A stretch of DNA of 64,000 nucleotides from Nyssa sinensis (Eukaryota; Streptophyta; Magnoliopsida; Cornales; Nyssaceae): NCBI GenBank assembly GCA_008638375.1, contig CM018038.1, positions 16,390,515-16,454,514 of the forward strand, written 5' to 3'. The first letter of the stretch is position 1; every line of letters begins with the position of its first letter. A program made the position numbers and the translations under genes. Shown one piece after another: positions 60,389-64,000 of the stretch. The notes beneath the pieces were generated by a model. The model did not search any database, was not told the DNA's origin, and saw only the letters and a list, made by a program, of their open reading frames with translations.

Positions 60389-61738
60389 TCATTCTACTGC
60401 ATTTCTGCTATTTCTCCCTCCAACATTAGTTTCCAATAAGGCCTCCAATGCAATGTGATCCTCTGCATCTTCCTGGTATGGCGAAGAATCAATGAGTTCA
60501 TTTCGAACATTCTCTGCAGTCACATTTGCTGTTGAAAATTCCGAGGTTTCCTCTGCTTTCTCTACGGCATTTGCATTTAAATCCTCACTATCATCAGGAT
60601 TTTCAATAGTGGTAAGTGAAGTAGAACTCTTTTTTTTTTTAACACTCCTCTGTTATGGTAGCTGCATCAAACTTCACAATCCTTTCTGGAAGACTCAGAT
60701 TCACCAGATGAATTCTCCAGTCCTCTTTCAGCTGCATCCGAGTTGCCTTTCAGAGAAAGATTTGCACTGAAATGTGATTGCTCATCTTTAACAGTTTCAT
60801 TAAGGTATGCATTCTGTCCCAATATAACAGTTTGAATGTCGGGATGTTTCCCAACAGATTTCTGCCTCTGAATTTCTATGCGTCACCATTGAATTGTTTA
60901 CTTCTTCTTGTTCATTCAACTTTACTTTCATTGATGAATTATAATTGGTGCCAACATCCAGAATGTTTAAGCTAAATTCACCAAGTTTTCTTCACTGCCC
61001 ATAGAATTTACAGATTGAATTTTATTGTTTTCCCCACCCTCTCCCACCTTGAGATTTTGGATCATCCCTCAGCTGCAGGTCTTATTCTCCATCTCTACTT
61101 CATCGCTTGCCACATTCTTTACATACTCTTCCTCCTCCACTGCTCTCAAAACTCCATTTTCACTGTCGGTACTTAAACAGTTTTGGTGTCCTGGATCACA
61201 GCAGTTGCTGCATCATTCTGTTTGTAATGTTCCACTTGTGACCATGATTGTTCAAAGAGGCCCCATCATCGTTATATTCCTCCTCAAAATTCTCTATCCC
61301 TTCACTTCCCACTTCACTTTCCTTATCTTCTTCATCAGTCAAATCCTCTAATTGTTCAGGTTCTTCCTCTTCAGGTATATCCTGATCTTGTCCGTCTATG
61401 TCATCATCTCCCACTTCCCTTCCTTCATCCTCATCCTCTTTGGGTTTGCGTTCTTCATCCTCTAGTTCCATTTCTTCTTCAGCCCCATGCTTCAAATTCT
61501 CTGCAGTGGCTTCCTCTACTCGAGGATTGAGGTCCTTCCTACCCAGTTTCAATATTTCATGCCCATGTTCTTTCTCTGGTATTTTTCCAGAGCTCTCCTC
61601 CAATGCCACCTTATAATAGGACTGCTTGACTTGGTAAAGCAACCATGTGGCAATGGCAAGCAACAAACAAATCTGAAGAGCATGCTTTGCCTTGAACCCT
61701 TTTGACCTTTGGTTCCGACTAGGTGATTGCTTCAACAT
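60389..61738 (-). pseudogene. Frameshifted gene for an acidic single-pass membrane protein
   Basis: From ATG 61,738-61,736 the minus strand reads MLKQSPSRNQRSKGFKAKH, a hydrophobic segment 'ALQICLLLAIATWLLYQV' (residues about 20-37), then 'EILKLGRKDLNPRVEEAT' and a long E/D-rich region. This N-terminal pattern occurs in plant glutamate-rich type II membrane proteins of unknown function. After about 170 codons the frame breaks near 61,240. The continuation 'VEHYKQNDAATAVIQDTKTV' is in another frame and ends in TAA near 61,187; 'STDSENGVLRAVEEEEYVKN' follows in a third. More stops follow, but coding-like segments persist to 'LIDSSPYQEDAEDHIALEAL' and a stop at about 60,389. At least two frameshifts plus stops imply a pseudogene, or a gene kept only for its N-terminal part. 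An intron covering the breaks is less likely because the segments are contiguous. Confidence 0.68.
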
Positions 61739-62981
61739 AATCAGCTCCCTCCCAAAACTGGGAAACCTAATTTTCCCTGTATGACCGCAGCCAACAAATC
61801 TAATCAGTATAAATGGAATTGAGAACCTAAAGAGATTGAAGAGTATTGAGAGAAGAAAAGTAAGTGAAACAAAGCAAATGAGTTTTTCAGTGTGGCAAAA
61901 GGAAGAAAATAATAATAATAATAGTAACAATGATCATGAAAACAACAACCAAAGTAACCCAACCAATCAATATCCCAAGAAAGTCCAATGTTGTTAACTG
62001 AAGTTCTGTAGTACAAAGACCATATCATGTGGATGGAGAGGAATAAAGTTTTATGTTTCATATATCTAAAGAGTCTATGGAGGGAATTGAGAAAATTAAG
62101 GGAATCTTTTAGGAGAGGATAGCCTAGTCCAAATCATCTCATTTACTTAAAACAACTTAATATACATTGTTGGTCCATTCTCTAAAAAAAAAAAAAAAAA
62201 ACTTAAGCTTTTACAACAACTGGTAACTCTGATTGAGGTCTTGGGTTCAAGTCTTTTCCCCATAACTCTTGCCGTACTCTGTTCTGGCACCAATGTGCCG
62301 GTCGCACTCTGTTCTACCATTGTGCCTCTCCATATATTTCGCACTTTGTTCTGCTAATGTGCCGCTTCATATATACTCCTCCCCGCATGCAAGAGGAGAT
62401 TTCACGTGAGTGTTAAAATAAGTTGATATCCGTTGTTGGACCCATTCTGTATAAGCTTTTAGAACCAAAGGTAATCAAACACCCTCAAAATGTACCAGAC
62501 AAACTGCTGAACATGCCCCAATTCAACCATATTACTCTCAAATTTGATTAAATTTATGCAGAGATTGAGCTTCAAATGACAGAAAATAGCAAAACCCTTC
62601 AATTTTTAGTCAATAAAAAATTAAAAATAATAGAATCCAGTCTCCAGTAACATCCAAAATCTGAGACGTAACACAAAAACAAAGAAGAATGACTAATTCA
62701 TAGATACCCAAACAATCAATCATTGCCCAAAAAACCCTAGCCCTCGTCTAGACAGCCTCAAACTACTGCTGAAAAAGAAGAAGAAAAAACACATAAATGT
62801 AAATAAATAAATAAGTAAAGAAAGACAGAAGAAACACAACAGGGGTGAATCCGAACAGATCATTATCTAAATCTCAAAATATAATAGATTTAGAAGCTGT
62901 GGAAGAAACGTACCAGTAATTAAGGAACCTCAGTTCAAGCTTCGAAATTACATGTACATACTTGTAGTATGTAAGTATACA

Positions 62982-63015
<34 letters not shown>

Positions 63016-63250
63016 GTATAGGTATATGTGAGATCGAGTTGTTGAAAGGGTGTATATTTGCTCTAAAGCAGAGGCAGAGCAGCTCCAGGGCACATCCCAT
63101 GGCCCCACACAGGAAGACGAGATGGGGAAAACAGCATTAACACCACCTGGCAGCTGATGTTGATCTCTGCGACCCTGTGGCGGTTTATCTCCGGTGGGGT
63201 CTTTGTGGTCTGAGCCTAACGACACCGTATTTGGGAGATAACTCTCGAAG
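61739..63250 (-). promoter_or_regulatory. Upstream region of the acidic membrane protein gene, possible 5' UTR exon
   Basis: A donor-like 'attactg|gtacgtttc' at about 62,914/62,913 could end a non-coding first exon whose intron reaches close to the ATG at 61,738. An A-run at about 62,183-62,201 and an (AT)n tract at about 62,984-63,012 lie in this stretch. Segments such as 'gtgccggtcgcactctgttc' near 62,290 repeat locally ('cactttgttctgctaatgtg' near 62,340). Exon placement is inference. Confidence 0.35.
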
Positions 63251-63542
63251 TTGAAACGACCAAGGATATTCGTTAACTTTCGATCCGGCCCATTAAACGG
63301 CTCAAACCCGTCTCTTAATAAATAATAAGAAAGGGCTGGTATGGTTTAATACGGTCAACATTTTTATAATTAATATTTTTTAATAATTAATAAATTAATT
63401 TTTTTTAATAATTAATAATTTTTTAAATGACTAATTTAATTTTATGACTGATAATTAATAATTTTACTATGTAATACTTAATACTTTTTTTTAAAAAAAA
63501 AACTCTTTTATAATATTAATGGATAATTATATTTACCTCTCT
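63251..63542. other. AT-rich spacer
   Basis: No gene. It contains repeated 'taataattaat' stretches leading into the tandem repeat. Confidence 0.5.
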
Positions 63543-63859
63543 AGTTATCTAACAATTATAAGGATTTTTTTTTGTATTTTTTGAAACTACACCAACTTCT
63601 TCTCTATTATAATGATGATATATAAATTTTTTCTTCCGCTCAAAATTCATAGTTATCTAATAAGAATTTCTTCTATATTTTCTAAAATTACACCAATTTC
63701 TTCTTTATTATAATGATGATATATAATTTTTTTTTTCCGCACAAAATTCGCAGTTATTTAACAATTATAAGAATTTCTTCCCTATTTTCAAAAATTATAC
63801 TAATTTCTTCTCTATGATAATGATGATATATAAATTTTTTCTTCCACTCAAAATTCATA
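63543..63859. repeat. Three-unit tandem repeat, period about 101-108 bp
   Basis: The units start at 63,543, 63,651 and 63,752, each with 'agttat.taa', 'acac.aa.ttcttct', 'ataatgatgatatata' and 'ttcttccgc.caaaattc'. They differ by substitutions and short indels. No coding capacity. Confidence 0.9.
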
Positions 63860-64000
63860 AAAGAAAAAAAGATATTTGGAATGTTTTTTATAAGGTAAAT
63901 TACACTGATTTCTCCTGAAGCCATGTTTGGACGCAGGATAAGGAGGTTGGATAAGATAAATATTATCTTATCCTATGTTTATTGTGTTCTATTAGATTGG

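Noticed and set aside
1..64000. CRISPR arrays, rRNA genes or intact tRNA genes
   Set aside because: No regularly spaced short repeats were seen, no rRNA was recognised, and the tRNA-like A/B boxes found are in SINE-like settings without a complete cloverleaf.

Overview
The window is nuclear DNA from a flowering plant, most likely a eudicot; I cannot name the genus. The evidence is spliced genes of plant-specific families, AT-rich intergenic DNA with long (AT)n tracts, and a dense, nested layer of plant transposons (copia LTR elements, solo LTRs, L1- and RTE-type LINEs, hAT elements, MITEs, SINE-like pieces). There is no sign of bacterial or organellar gene organisation and no CRISPR array.

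Layout. 1-10,560: very long solo LTRs of one family. One (1,050-5,406, duplication ATATA) sits inside an older one that runs off the left edge, and another (7,205-10,555, duplication GTAGC) follows. 11,435-11,960: a fold-back MITE with a second copy at 55,234-55,763. 12,480-16,530: a 5'-truncated Ty1/copia element on the plus strand with twelve internal stops in otherwise one open frame. 17,592-19,788: a four-exon gene of the RCD1/SRO family (WWE + PARP-like + RST) whose RST exon carries two in-frame stops, with a decayed relative at 25,973-26,680. 20,799-23,480: a dead L1-type LINE (minus strand) interrupted by a 630-bp hAT-type MITE; a SINE lies just beyond it. 27,640-29,410: two consecutive RTE-type LINE remnants.

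30,883-33,627 (minus strand): an apparently intact four-exon gene for a 220-residue, probably plastid-targeted, one-helix membrane protein, with a 980-bp hAT remnant in its last intron. 34,472-42,460 (minus strand): a copia element with both LTRs, primer site, polypurine tract and a TATTT duplication, itself split by a 3,037-bp solo LTR (38,305-41,341) of the same long-LTR family. 42,650-49,440: AT-rich intergenic DNA. 49,848-51,999: an intact two-exon DUF1005 gene. 57,264-57,627: the start of a possible small gene. 60,389-61,738 (minus strand): a frameshifted gene for an acidic single-pass membrane protein. The right edge holds a three-unit tandem repeat.

Only two genes look fully intact (the 220-residue protein and the DUF1005 protein); no operon-like or pathway relationship among the genes is visible. 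The clearest new-looking material is the solo-LTR family, the damaged RCD1/SRO gene with its decayed relative, and several nested insertions whose order can be read from exact target-site duplications. I found no evidence of a novel multi-gene system.
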